DNA of 64,000 nt from Nonomuraea guangzhouensis (GTDB lineage Bacteria; Actinomycetota; Actinomycetes; Streptosporangiales; Streptosporangiaceae): assembly GCF_019396345.1 (NCBI RefSeq), contig NZ_JAHKRM010000018.1, positions 186,001 to 250,000 on the forward strand, written 5' to 3'. Position numbers and translations under genes: made by a program. The notes below the pieces were generated by a model. That model made no database searches. It was not told where the DNA came from and saw nothing but the letters and a program-made list of their open reading frames with translations. Shown here piece after piece: positions 10,163 through 19,300 of the stretch (position 1 is the stretch's first letter; the number at the start of each line of letters is the position of its first letter).

Positions 10163-10936
10163 ATGGTGTTTCGCAAGCTGATGGCCGCGTTCGGCGCGGG
10201 CGTCGAAGTAGACACGGTGCTGACCGACAGCGGTGTACGGCCCGGTGGGACGTTACGCGGTGTGGTGCACTTCCGCGGCGGCGGCGCCGACTACAAGGTC
10301 GAGGGCATCTACCTCGACCTGACCGCGGTGGTCGAGGTGGAGCGCGGCGACGAGGAGTACAAGACCAGCTACGGCTTCCTGCGCCAGCAGGTCGCCGGGA
10401 CCTTCCAGCTCGCCGCCGGCGCGCAGCACAGCCAGCCCTTCGAGATCGTCATCCCCTGGGAGACGCCGATCAGCGCCATCGGCGGTCACCCGCTGCACGG
10501 CATGCGGCTGGGCGTGCAGACGGAGCTGGCGCTGGCCGGCGCGATGGACAAGGGCGACCTCGACCCGCTGTTCGTCAACCCGCTGCCCGCGCAGGAGCAC
10601 GTGATCGCCGCGCTCGACCGCCTGGGCTTCGGCTTCAAGAAGGCCGACCTCGAACGCGGCACGCTGCGCGGCTCGACGATGCCGTTCTTCCAGGAGATCG
10701 AGTACTACGCGGGCGGGCAGTGGCGGCGGCACTTCAACGAGCTGGAGCTGACCTTCATCGCCGGGCCGCGGCAGATGGACGTCATCCTGGAGGCCGACAA
10801 GCGCGGCGGCTTCCTGACCTCCAGCCACGACGCCTACAACCGGTTCACGGTCCGTTATGACGACCATCCGGGCACGGTGGACCAGGCGCTGCAGCACGCC
10901 CTGGAGCAGATGGCCCGCCGCCGCGGCTGGCTCTGA
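10163..10936 (+). CDS. spo0M: Spo0M-like sporulation-control / arrestin-fold protein
   Basis: The 257-residue protein matches the Spo0M family, which has an arrestin-like beta-sandwich at the N terminus (residues 1 to about 150; start MVFRKLMAAFGAGVEVDTVL, GGTLRGVVHF, WETPISAIGG). In Bacillus, Spo0M influences sporulation and associates with the cell surface or cytoskeleton. A GGAGAACCCCC stretch just before the ATG supports the start. It is third in an operon with two SPFH proteins; arrestin-like and SPFH proteins both work as membrane scaffolds, so a joint role is reasonable. Its 3' end overlaps the convergent PIG-L frame by 92 bp. Confidence 0.88.
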   Translation: MVFRKLMAAFGAGVEVDTVLTDSGVRPGGTLRGVVHFRGGGADYKVEGIYLDLTAVVEVERGDEEYKTSYGFLRQQVAGTFQLAAGAQHSQPFEIVIPWETPISAIGGHPLHGMRLGVQTELALAGAMDKGDLDPLFVNPLPAQEHVIAALDRLGFGFKKADLERGTLRGSTMPFFQEIEYYAGGQWRRHFNELELTFIAGPRQMDVILEADKRGGFLTSSHDAYNRFTVRYDDHPGTVDQALQHALEQMARRRGWL

Positions 10937-11882
10937 CCCCCGGCACCCAGCCGCCGGGCGGCGTCGAGTGACCACTCGCGCCGCCCGGCGTCCGCGTCTC
11001 GGTGATCTTGTACATGCGCTCGAACCAGGCCCCGTAGTGCCAGCCGGACCTGGCCCGGTAGTCGTGGCTCCGGTAGATGCCGAAGATCTCGCGCTTGAGC
11101 TCGCGCATCCGCCGCGGCACGTTCGGCGCCCAGACCGTCATCGGGTAGCCCCGGTAGGCCACCAGGCGCACCTGCTCGCCCTCGGCGGCGGCGGCCGCGA
11201 ACCGGGCGGAGGCCACGTGGTCGGGGTGGTCGCACATGCGGCAGCGGGGCGGCGGGGCCGGGTCGAGCGTGCGGACCACGTTCGCGTGGTACTTGCGGTA
11301 GATGGCCCGCAGCAGCCGCACCACGTCCTCCCGGTGCACGCACGGCCGGTCGGCGCCGCCGAAGAGACGCACGCAGCTCTGGCCCGCCCATAACCGGGTC
11401 AGCGCGTCACGGCCGCCGTCGACGCGCGGATCGCCGCCGTCCGGCAGCCCGGCGTAGATCAGCATGACCCGTGGCCGCTCGACCAGGGAGTCCACCTGGA
11501 CGGACAGCCGCCCGGCCGTCATCATCGTGCTGCGCCACGCGTTGCGCACCCCCGCCAGGTGGGCGTACGCGGCGCGCAGGCCCTCCACGCGGTCCTGCGC
11601 GTACACGTACGGATCATGGTGGTCGTCCAGCCCCGCGGTGCCCTCGCCCGCGGTGAGGTAGACGGTGACGCTCGGCCGCTCACCCCGCACCCCGCCGTAC
11701 AGGTCGGGGCTCATGAACAGCAGGTCGTCGTCCGGATGGGCGACGACCTGGACGAACCGCTCCCCCAGCACCGATTCGTCGGACGGCGCGGCGGCGAGGG
11801 CCGGCGGCACCGGGCACACCGTGTACACGACCAACCCCATCGCCAGAGAAACCGCGCGAAAGCTCGATAAGAATCCCCTCAT
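10845..11882 (-). CDS. Secreted PIG-L family deacetylase
   Basis: PIG-L/LmbE enzymes are zinc N-acetyl-sugar deacetylases (for example MshB in mycothiol synthesis). The protein has an N-terminal signal segment (residues 1 to about 31, ending PPALAAAPSDE), the metal motif AHPDDDLLFMSP, and a later DHPDHV. The signal peptide implies an extracellular or envelope substrate, unlike MshB. The enzyme-like part ends near YKITETRTPGG; the last 45 or so residues are Gly/Pro/Arg-rich and are encoded by antisense of the spo0M 3' end. The original stop may therefore have been lost. Family assignment is good, the C terminus doubtful. Confidence 0.82.
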   Translation of the reverse strand: MRGFLSSFRAVSLAMGLVVYTVCPVPPALAAAPSDESVLGERFVQVVAHPDDDLLFMSPDLYGGVRGERPSVTVYLTAGEGTAGLDDHHDPYVYAQDRVEGLRAAYAHLAGVRNAWRSTMMTAGRLSVQVDSLVERPRVMLIYAGLPDGGDPRVDGGRDALTRLWAGQSCVRLFGGADRPCVHREDVVRLLRAIYRKYHANVVRTLDPAPPPRCRMCDHPDHVASARFAAAAAEGEQVRLVAYRGYPMTVWAPNVPRRMRELKREIFGIYRSHDYRARSGWHYGAWFERMYKITETRTPGGASGHSTPPGGWVPGVRASRGGGPSAPGRAAAPGPPCPDGRHNGP

Positions 11883-12048
11883 TCCCCACCCCCGTGGGGC
11901 AAGCGTAAAGATCTGACGATCTCCGCGCCTTACCTATTAGGGGGAGATGTCAGGTCATCCCAGGGGAGGAGGCACGCTCTATCCGCGCGCTTGTAGCGGT
12001 CGTTACCATGATTGCGGAACTGACTGATCGTCGGATGCGGGGCAAGCG

Positions 12049-13089
12049 ATGGCACGGTTCACGGCGGCGCTGAAGCGGATCGCCCCATGGGCGGCCCAGA
12101 ACGCCGACGGTGCCATCGCGCTCGGTCTGGCCATCGTGGTCGGCGTGCTCGGCATCATGCCCGACAACATCTTCGGCAAGGACGGCGACGCCGTCCAGGA
12201 TCAGCTCGTCAGCGCCGCGACCCTGGTGATCCTGGCGCTGGTGGCCACCGCGCTGCTCCGCGACCGGGCGCGTCAGGCACCGCTGGAGGAGACCGTCACC
12301 TCCGGCGCGCTCGCCCAGTTGCCCGTGCGCCTGGCCCGGCTGGAGGAGATCGAGGGCCTGGTCACCGGCACCCGGCAGGCGCTCGACGCGCTGCAGCTGG
12401 TCAGGGTGCTCGGCAGCCGGCAGGAGATCGCCCAGGCGCACGCCGACGCCCGCAAGGACGCCACGAGGTGGAGCTTCAAGGGCGGCACCGGCACCTACCT
12501 GCGCGCGGTCACCCTGCCCGAGTGCGTGGCGGCGGCCAGGAAGGTCAAGCGCCACCTCACGGTCAGGATCGAGGTCATCGACCCGTCCAACGTCGAGGTG
12601 TGCGAGACCTACGCCCACTACCGCCGCTCCCTGTCCGACGTGCCCGACGGCACCGGCGAGACGTGGACGGCCGACCGGGTCAGGAAGGAGTCGTACGCCA
12701 CGATCCTGGCCGCCTTCTGGCACCGCCAGCGCTACGGGCTGCTCGACATCGGCATCGGCCTGTCGTCCACGATGACGACGTTCCGCTGGGACCTGTCGAC
12801 CACCCGCCTGATCATGACGGTCGAGGACCCCAACCGGGCGATGACCGCGCTGGCCGGCACCTTCTACTACGAGAACTGCGACACCGAGCTGCGGCTCAGC
12901 TTCGAGCAGGCGCGGCTGGTGCCGCTGGAGATGTACAAGAAGGTGCAACTGAGCGACGAGCCCACCGTCGAGGAGGTGCAGGAGCTGTTCACCCGGATCT
13001 CCATCCCGCTGCCCAGGTCCTACGACGACCGCGACGTCGTCGACATCGCCCGCAAGGCGCTACGCGCCAGGAATCCGTACGACGCATGA
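12049..13089 (+). CDS. Two-TM membrane protein of unknown function
   Basis: I do not recognise a named family for this 346-residue protein. It has two hydrophobic segments (about 20-38 and 51-70), a short coiled coil (about 85-110), then a soluble cytoplasmic domain (about 127-346) with FKGGTGTYLRAVTLPEC, a segment IEVIDPSNVEVCETYAHYRR and a later GIGLSSTMTTFRWD. The soluble part looks like a folded alpha/beta sensor or binding domain, possibly phospholipase-D-like without the HKD catalytic motif; that is an impression, not an assignment. The stop overlaps the cupin gene start (ATGA at 13086-13089), and an inositol-monophosphatase-like gene follows, so the three are one translational unit. 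Confidence 0.75.
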   Translation: MARFTAALKRIAPWAAQNADGAIALGLAIVVGVLGIMPDNIFGKDGDAVQDQLVSAATLVILALVATALLRDRARQAPLEETVTSGALAQLPVRLARLEEIEGLVTGTRQALDALQLVRVLGSRQEIAQAHADARKDATRWSFKGGTGTYLRAVTLPECVAAARKVKRHLTVRIEVIDPSNVEVCETYAHYRRSLSDVPDGTGETWTADRVRKESYATILAAFWHRQRYGLLDIGIGLSSTMTTFRWDLSTTRLIMTVEDPNRAMTALAGTFYYENCDTELRLSFEQARLVPLEMYKKVQLSDEPTVEEVQELFTRISIPLPRSYDDRDVVDIARKALRARNPYDA

Positions 13090-13703
13090 GTCATCACGGC
13101 GTCTACCAGCAGCTCGCCCGGGGACAGGCCCGCCCGTGGGCGCTGGCGGCGCTGTCGGGCACCGGCATCAGGGCCGTGCGCCACCCGCTCGGCTTCGTCT
13201 GCCTGCCGCTTGAGCGAGACGGCGGTGACGGGGTATGTCTCCATCTGTGGTCGGCCACGTTCGCGCACGCGGAGAGCACCACGTCGGGCATCCACTGCCA
13301 CAGCTGGGACCTGTTCAGCCACGTCCTCTACGGCCAGGTACACAACGTGCACGTGGAGGTCACCGACGCGGTGCGCGACGCCACGCACCGGGTGTTCGAG
13401 GTGGTCAGCGCCGCCGACGGGGACCACATCACGCCCACCGGCCGGACCGTGCGACAGGAGACGGGGCTGGTGGAGGTGTTCGGCCCCGGCGACACCTACA
13501 CGCTGCCCGCGGGCCGTTTCCACAGCAGCGTCGTGCCGGAGGGCGGCGAGGCGGCCACGATCGCGCTCGGGCGCGGCCGTCCGGGCAGCCGCGATCTGTC
13601 CCTGGGCCCGCTCGGCACCGGCGACCACCACGTGTCCAGGCAGCCGCTGGACGAGGAGGAGACAGCACTCGCCGTCCGTCTGATAGCCGCCCACCTGAGT
13701 TGA
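13086..13703 (+). CDS. Cupin-fold protein (cysteine-dioxygenase-like)
   Basis: A 205-residue protein with a cupin-like pattern: ESTTSGIHCHSWDLFSHVLYG gives the first metal-binding histidines (H-x-H), and GDTYTLPAGRFHSS gives the second motif with a further His. Such folds include cysteine dioxygenase and sugar-binding cupins. The start is the ATG overlapping the upstream stop; the frame is open further upstream only as an antiparallel shadow. The next gene starts 10 nt downstream. Role inferred: enzyme or sensor for a small metabolite processed by the phosphatase next door. Confidence 0.72.
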   Translation: MSHHGVYQQLARGQARPWALAALSGTGIRAVRHPLGFVCLPLERDGGDGVCLHLWSATFAHAESTTSGIHCHSWDLFSHVLYGQVHNVHVEVTDAVRDATHRVFEVVSAADGDHITPTGRTVRQETGLVEVFGPGDTYTLPAGRFHSSVVPEGGEAATIALGRGRPGSRDLSLGPLGTGDHHVSRQPLDEEETALAVRLIAAHLS

Positions 13704-13713
13704 GGGATGCACG

Positions 13714-14529
13714 ATGGATCTGGATCACGCTCGCGCGGTCGCCGTCGCCGCCGCCGAGGCCGCGGGCGCGCTCCTCGTGGCCGGCACCCGTGGCGCGCTC
13801 GGCACCCGGGCCAAGGGCGGCTCGGGTGACGTGGTCACCGAACTCGACCTGGCCTCGGAGAAACTGCTGGTCGAGCGCGTCCTGACCGCCTTCCCCGCGC
13901 ACTCGGTCATCGCCGAGGAGTCGGGCCTGCTGGGCGCCGCCGGCGGCGAGTGGACCTGGCTGATCGACCCGCTCGACGGCACGAACAACGTGGTGATCGG
14001 CCTGCCCGCCTACGTCGTCGGCCTGGCCCTGTGCCGCTCGGGACGCCCCATGCTGGGCGTGGTGCACGACCCGGTCTCGGCCCAGACCTGGTCCGCGATC
14101 CGCGACCGCGGCGCGGTCACCTCCTCGGGGGTACGCCTGGCACCGCCGCACAATCCCTCACCGCACGGCCCGCTGCTGGCCTGGACCCAGGGCTACTCCG
14201 TCTCCAGGAGCGACACGACCGCACAGGCCATCACGCACGTCTTGGAGCTGCGCGCCCGGCGCGTGCTGCGGCTGTGGGCGCCGCTGCTGTCGTGGGCGAT
14301 GCTGGCCAGGGGCGACATCGACGGCATCGTCGGCTACCGGGCCGAGGCGATCGACCTGCCCGCGGGCGCGCTCATCGCGCGGGAGGCGGGCATCGAGATC
14401 CGGGCGCTCGACGGCGGGCCGTTCGAGGACGGGTTCGACGGCACGCCCGAGGACCGCAGCTTCGTGGCCACCCACCCGAGCGCCATGCCGGGCCTGCTCG
14501 ACCTGCTGCGCACCCGGGCCGCTATTTGA
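13714..14529 (+). CDS. Inositol monophosphatase-family phosphatase
   Basis: Family members remove phosphate from inositol phosphates, fructose-1,6-bisphosphate, histidinol phosphate or PAP. Mg-binding residues are in place: E68-E69 (VIAEES), D85 and D88 (WLIDPLDGTNN), and D214 (EAIDLPAGALI, replacing the more usual WD-x-AAG). At 271 residues the length is normal. It is the third gene of the two-TM/cupin unit. The partners are not those of a histidine or inositol pathway, so the substrate is open. Its end overlaps the convergent lipoprotein gene by 8 nt. Confidence 0.88.
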   Translation: MDLDHARAVAVAAAEAAGALLVAGTRGALGTRAKGGSGDVVTELDLASEKLLVERVLTAFPAHSVIAEESGLLGAAGGEWTWLIDPLDGTNNVVIGLPAYVVGLALCRSGRPMLGVVHDPVSAQTWSAIRDRGAVTSSGVRLAPPHNPSPHGPLLAWTQGYSVSRSDTTAQAITHVLELRARRVLRLWAPLLSWAMLARGDIDGIVGYRAEAIDLPAGALIAREAGIEIRALDGGPFEDGFDGTPEDRSFVATHPSAMPGLLDLLRTRAAI

Positions 14530-14950
14530 CCTTGTACTTGCACAGGCCCTTGCCGGACACGACCGTCTTCCCGTCCACGACGATGCGGCAGGCGGCGGGC
14601 TTGAGCAGACCGCTCGCGTCCTTGACCGAGCCCGACACAACGGAGACCAGGCGGCCCACGCGCTGCTCGGCGCCGGTGAGCTCGATCGTGGCCGTCTTGG
14701 ACCACGGCAGAGTCGTATCGCTCTCCGAGCCGTCCTCGTCGGCCACGTAGATGATCGGCTGCATGATCTTGCCCTTGCCGAGCACCTCCAGCTTGACCGT
14801 ACGCGTCGCGGCGGCCTGCGGCTCGGCGGAGGGAGGTGCCGAGGCCGAAGCGGACGCGGCAGGCTGGGCGGCGGGTGCGGGCTCCTTGGCCCCGCAACCG
14901 GCGAGCACTACGACAAGACCGAAAAATGCCATCAAACGGTAATTAGCCAT
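14522..14950 (-). CDS. Small lipoprotein with MmpS-like domain
   Basis: A 142-residue protein with a lipoprotein signal (VVVLAGC, modified Cys about residue 19), then an Ala/Ser/Pro-rich linker to about residue 50, and a C-terminal beta domain containing KTVT-like LPWSKTATIEL. That motif resembles the extracellular domain of MmpS and related actinobacterial membrane proteins. I chose ATG 14950 because the signal peptide starts there; the longer frame upstream lacks a leader. It is monocistronic and converges with the phosphatase gene. Confidence 0.75.
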   Translation of the reverse strand: MANYRLMAFFGLVVVLAGCGAKEPAPAAQPAASASASAPPSAEPQAAATRTVKLEVLGKGKIMQPIIYVADEDGSESDTTLPWSKTATIELTGAEQRVGRLVSVVSGSVKDASGLLKPAACRIVVDGKTVVSGKGLCKYKVK

Positions 14951-14981
14951 GGACCGTATTGTCCCGGATCCTGACGGGTGG

Positions 14982-16172
14982 TCAGCCAAACGCGACAAGG
15001 GCCCAGACGGTGGTGACCATGCCGACGACCGCCAGCCCCGCGCCGGTGGCCAGGAAGCGGCGCATCGGGACCTGTACGTCGTGGCGGCGGCACGACTCGA
15101 ACCAGAGCAGCGTCGCCAGCGACGCCCACGGCGTGACCACCGGCCCCACATTGGTGCCGACCAGCAGGGACAGCAGCCGATCCTGGTCGCTCGCCGGGAT
15201 GACGCTCGCGATGGCCTGGAAGGCGGGCAGGTTGTTGATCAGGTTGGACAGCCCAGCGCCCACCGCCGCTGTCCGGTAGGGATCTCCCTCGACGCCGATC
15301 ATCCAGCGCATCAGGTCGGCCAGGCCGTACCGGCTGAGAGTGGGCACCACCAGGAACAGGCCCGTCGCGAAGATCAGGAGTTGCCAGGGGATCAGGCTCC
15401 ACGTCAGCCGGGCGCGGTCGCGGACGAAGAAGGCCACCACGACGACCAGCGCTGCCGCCGAGGCCGCCGCGCCGACCTGGACCTTGAGCAGCAGCGCGCC
15501 GATGAACAGCAGGCAGCCCGCGCCCGCGGCGGCGAACAGCACGCGGTCGGCCACCGGCTCCAGCACGGGCGGCGTGTAACGCAGGTCGCGCCGCTGGCCC
15601 CGGCGCCAGTAGAAGACCCAGAGGAAGGCCATCGTCACGGCGATCGAGACGATCTGCGGCGCCCACATCCGCCCGGCGAACTGCTGCGCGTCGAGAGCGA
15701 TCTTGTTGATGCCGAGCAGGTTCGTCAGGTTGGAGACCGGGAGCAGCAGGCTGGCGGTGTTGGCCAGCCAGATCGTGGTCATCGCCAGGGGCAGCGCGGC
15801 GATGCGCGCCCTGGGCGCCAGCGCCAGCATGACCGGGGTGAGCAGCACCGCAGTCGTATCGAGATTCAGAAATATCGTGATAAATGAGGCGAAGGCTGTA
15901 CAGAGGAAGAAGAGCGCGACGTAGTTACCCCGCCCCAGCACCGCCATCCGCGCCGCGATGGCGTCGAAGACCTGGGCCTCCTTGGTCAGCTCCGCCAGCA
16001 CGATGATCCCGACCAGGAAGACGAGCAACGGCCCGATCTCGTCCAGGCTCGCGGTCGCCTCCCGCCACGGAAGCAGCCCGGTCGCCACGAAGACCAGACC
16101 GAGCGCGAGCAGCCCGATCCTGATCCAGTCGAGCACACCGAGACGTCGCCACACCCGACGATGATCGCACAA
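14982..16172 (-). CDS. ArsB/SLC13-type membrane transporter
   Basis: The 396-residue protein has about ten hydrophobic helices and the ion transporter superfamily pattern: LVFLVGIIVLAELTKEAQVF in the N half, FLNLDTTAVLLTPVML (re-entrant loop, pore signature) and a matching NLINNLPAFQ in the C half. This fits arsenite/anion permeases (ArsB) or citrate/Na+ (CitM-like) carriers. No arsenic-resistance partners lie nearby, so the substrate is unknown. Start at ATG 16172; starts closer to VLDWIRIGL are also possible. Confidence 0.85.
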   Translation of the reverse strand: MCDHRRVWRRLGVLDWIRIGLLALGLVFVATGLLPWREATASLDEIGPLLVFLVGIIVLAELTKEAQVFDAIAARMAVLGRGNYVALFFLCTAFASFITIFLNLDTTAVLLTPVMLALAPRARIAALPLAMTTIWLANTASLLLPVSNLTNLLGINKIALDAQQFAGRMWAPQIVSIAVTMAFLWVFYWRRGQRRDLRYTPPVLEPVADRVLFAAAGAGCLLFIGALLLKVQVGAAASAAALVVVVAFFVRDRARLTWSLIPWQLLIFATGLFLVVPTLSRYGLADLMRWMIGVEGDPYRTAAVGAGLSNLINNLPAFQAIASVIPASDQDRLLSLLVGTNVGPVVTPWASLATLLWFESCRRHDVQVPMRRFLATGAGLAVVGMVTTVWALVAFG

Positions 16173-16184
16173 CCCTGTTTATGG

Positions 16185-16250
16185 CCTCACTTCGTGAGGC
16201 GGGCTCGGTCGACTCTGCTTATTTGCCGCACTCCGTGCGGCGGGCTCGGT
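16185..16250 (+). repeat. Two tandem stem-loop repeats
   Basis: Two hairpins, CCTCAC-TTC-GTGAGG (16185-16199) and CCGCAC-TCC-GTGCGG (16226-16240), are each followed by the same CGGGCTCGGTCG and lie 41 bp apart. The stems differ but keep pairing, so the structure, not the sequence, seems conserved. They lie between the divergent transporter and the TIR-NACHT gene. Confidence 0.7.
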
Positions 16251-16300
16251 CGCCCAATGCCGCCGTCTTCCCCCGTCGCTCTGGTCGCTTCGCTCCCGGC

Positions 16301-16365
16301 GCTCCTCCTCCAGACGACGGCGCTCCCTCGCCGGCTCCTCCTCCAGACGACGGCGCTTCCTCGCC
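16301..16365 (+). repeat. 33-bp tandem duplication upstream of the TIR gene
   Basis: Two near-perfect 33-bp copies (16301-16333 and 16334-16365, one substitution) lie 35 bp before the chosen start of the STAND gene. Read in that gene's frame they would encode APPPDDGAPSP twice, so if translation starts earlier (ATG 16181) they would be a Pro/Asp linker. Otherwise they are 5' untranslated. Confidence 0.8.
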
Positions 16366-16399
16366 TGCAAACGCCGGTCCCACAGGGGATACTGACGGA

Positions 16400-19300
16400 A
16401 TGGCACGTGACGGCAGGCCGACAGAGATCTTCGTCAGCTATTCCCCCGCCGACACGGCCTGGGCGACCTGGATCGCCTGGGAGTTGGAGGCGGCGGGCTA
16501 CAGGACCATGATCCAGGCCTGGGACTTCGTGCCCGGCACGAACTTCATCGACTTCATGGACCGCGGCGTCAGCGAGGCGCAGGTGGTTGTGGCCGTGCTC
16601 TCGCGCAACTACCTGACCTCGCGCTACGGCCGCATGGAGTGGCAGGCCGCACTCCGCGCCGACCCCGACAACCCGTCCAACAAACTGGTCACGATCCGGC
16701 TCGAAGACGTACGCCTCGAAGGGCTGCTGTCCACGATCACCTGGGTGGACCTGCTCGGCGTCACCGATTCCGGCCAGGCCAGGGCGCTGCTGCTGGGCCG
16801 GGTCAGGGAGGCGATGTCGGGCCGGGCCAAGCCGGAGGCGGCGCCCGACTTCCCGACGGGTGCCGGCCTGCCGCTGCCCGCGCCGACGCTGCCGCCGCCC
16901 GCCGAGCGCTCGCGGGCCCGGCGCGCCCCGGTGTCGGCGCCGAAGTTCCCGCCGTCGGCCACCGCCGACCGCGGCCGCGAGTCGCTGACCGTGCTGCACA
17001 TCGGCGGCCCCCGGTTCGGCCGGGCCCTGCCCGATCCGGGCGAGCCGTTCACGCCCGAGGACATGCAGGCGCGGATCTGGGCGGATCTGACATCGATGTA
17101 CGACCGGGGCATGCCACGCCCCGACCTCATGATGGTCACCGGCGACCTGACCGAGTCGGGCAGCCTCGGGCAGTTCGGGCACGCGACGCGGTTCATCACC
17201 GACCTGCGGCTGCTGATCGGCCTGGAGCCGCACCGGCTGGTGATCGTGCCGGGCCCGCGCGACGTCACCAAGGCCGCGGCCAGCGCGTACTTCCTGACCT
17301 GCGAGGCCGACGACGTCTCCCCGCAGCCCCCTTACTGGCCCAAGTGGCGGCACTTCGCGGGCCTGTTCGGCGAGGTGTACCAGGGGCTGGACGACCGGGT
17401 GTTCGACGGCGGCCAGCCGTGGACGCTGTTCGAGGTGCCCGACCTGCGGGTGGTGGTGGCCGGGCTCAACTCGACGATGGCCATGAGCCATCTCGAACGC
17501 GACGCCTATCCCCTGCTCGGCGAGGGGCAGGCGGCCTGGTTCGCCGAGCGGCTGCGCCCCTATGAGGAGGACGCCTGGCTGCGGCTCGGCGCGATCGGGC
17601 ACCCGCCGTCCACCCTGCGCGACGCGCCGACCTACGACCGGATCCTCTCCCGGCGGCTCAACCTGCTCTTCCACGGCACGGGGGAGGCCGGTGAGGCGGC
17701 CGTCGCCGCACCGCGCTCCGGCCATCACCACGTCGTCGAGATCACCAAGAACGGCCTGCGTACCTGGCTGCCCGACACCGACCGCCCCGAACGCGTCTCG
17801 CACAGCTGGCGCTCCGCCCAGGCCACCTTCACCGGTGAGGCGCCGGCCGCCCGCGCGCCCGAGCCCGCGCCGGTCGAGCGCGAGCCGGGCCCGGTGGACC
17901 TGCTGCTCGACCGGATCACCGAGGTCTGCGAGGCCAGGCACGAGCGGGCCAGGATCCGCCGGTTCACCGCCCACCTGGTCGTCACCCACCCCGAGGACGG
18001 GTTCGTCCGGCAGACGATGATCGGCGCGCACGTGGGCGAGCTGACCGCCGCCGAGGCCGACGACTTCGTCCGCCAGGCGCACGCGGCCGACCTCGCGGCC
18101 GAGCTGGTCTACCAGGGGTCGCCCCCGGCCAGGACGCTCCGCGACGAGCTCATGCGCAGAGGAGTGCGGCTACGCAGCTTCACCGAGTTCCAGGGCCTGC
18201 TCGACCTGTCGGGTTACGTCGCCGAGCAGACGGCCCGGCTCACCACCGACCGCCGCTACCCGCCCAGCCTGTACGTCCCCCAGCGCTACCGCGAACTCGA
18301 CCGGCCGGGACACCAGGTCAGGCAGGGCCTGACGGACGAGCTGATGCGGCTGCTGTCCGCCGACCACGGCCGGTTCCTGCTGCTGCTCGGCGACTTCGGC
18401 CACGGCAAGACCTTCGCGCTGCGCGAGCTGGCCAGGCGCATCCCGGCCGAACTGCCGCACCTGACGCCGATCCTGATCGAGCTGCGGGCACTCGACAAGG
18501 CGCACTCGGTCGACGCGCTCGTCGCCGCCCACCTGGCCGGGCACGGCGAGGAGTTCATCGACCTCAAGGCGTTCCGCTACCTGCTGCGGCAGGGGCGGAT
18601 CGTGCTGCTGTTCGACGGGTTCGACGAGCTGGTGACCCGGCTCACCTACGACCGGGCGGCCGACCACCTGTCGACGTTACTGGCCGCGGCCGAGGACAAG
18701 GCCAAGATCGTGGTCGCCAGCCGTACCCAGCACTTCAAGTCGCACAGCCAGGTGCTCACCTCGCTCGGCGAGATGGTCGGCGTGCTGCCGCAGCGGCGGG
18801 TGCTCAGCGTCGAGGACTTCACCCACGACCAGATCCGCACCTACCTGGCCAACCGCTTCGACGACGGCGACGCGGCGGCGGCGCGCATGTCGCTGATGGA
18901 GAGCATCACGGACCTGCTCGACCTGGCCCAGAACCCGCGGATGCTCAGCTTCATCGCCGACCTCGACGCCGACCGGCTGCGCACGGTGGCCGGCGCCCGC
19001 CACACGATCAGCCCGGCGCTGCTGTACGAGGAGATCCTCGGCTCGTGGCTGGCGTTCGAGGAACGGCGGGCCAAGGTGCCGGGGTCGCCGACCCCGCTGA
19101 CCACCGAGGAGCTGTGGCAGGTCGTGACGGCGCTCGCGCTGCGGCTGTGGGACTCGGGCGAGTCGCTGCTGGGCGTCGACGAGCTGACCGAGCTCGCCGA
19201 GACGCTGACCGGCCTGGCCGGCGGGCAGCTGTCCGCCGAGCACACCGCGCACGCGATGGGCTCGGGGAGCCTGCTGGTCCGCACCGAGGAGGGCATGTTC

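Noticed and set aside
12087..13703. One 538-codon frame that seemed to fuse the two-TM gene region to the cupin
   Set aside because: The part before 13086 is out of frame with the real membrane protein and is Arg/Gly/Pro-rich; the cupin starts at the ATGA overlap.
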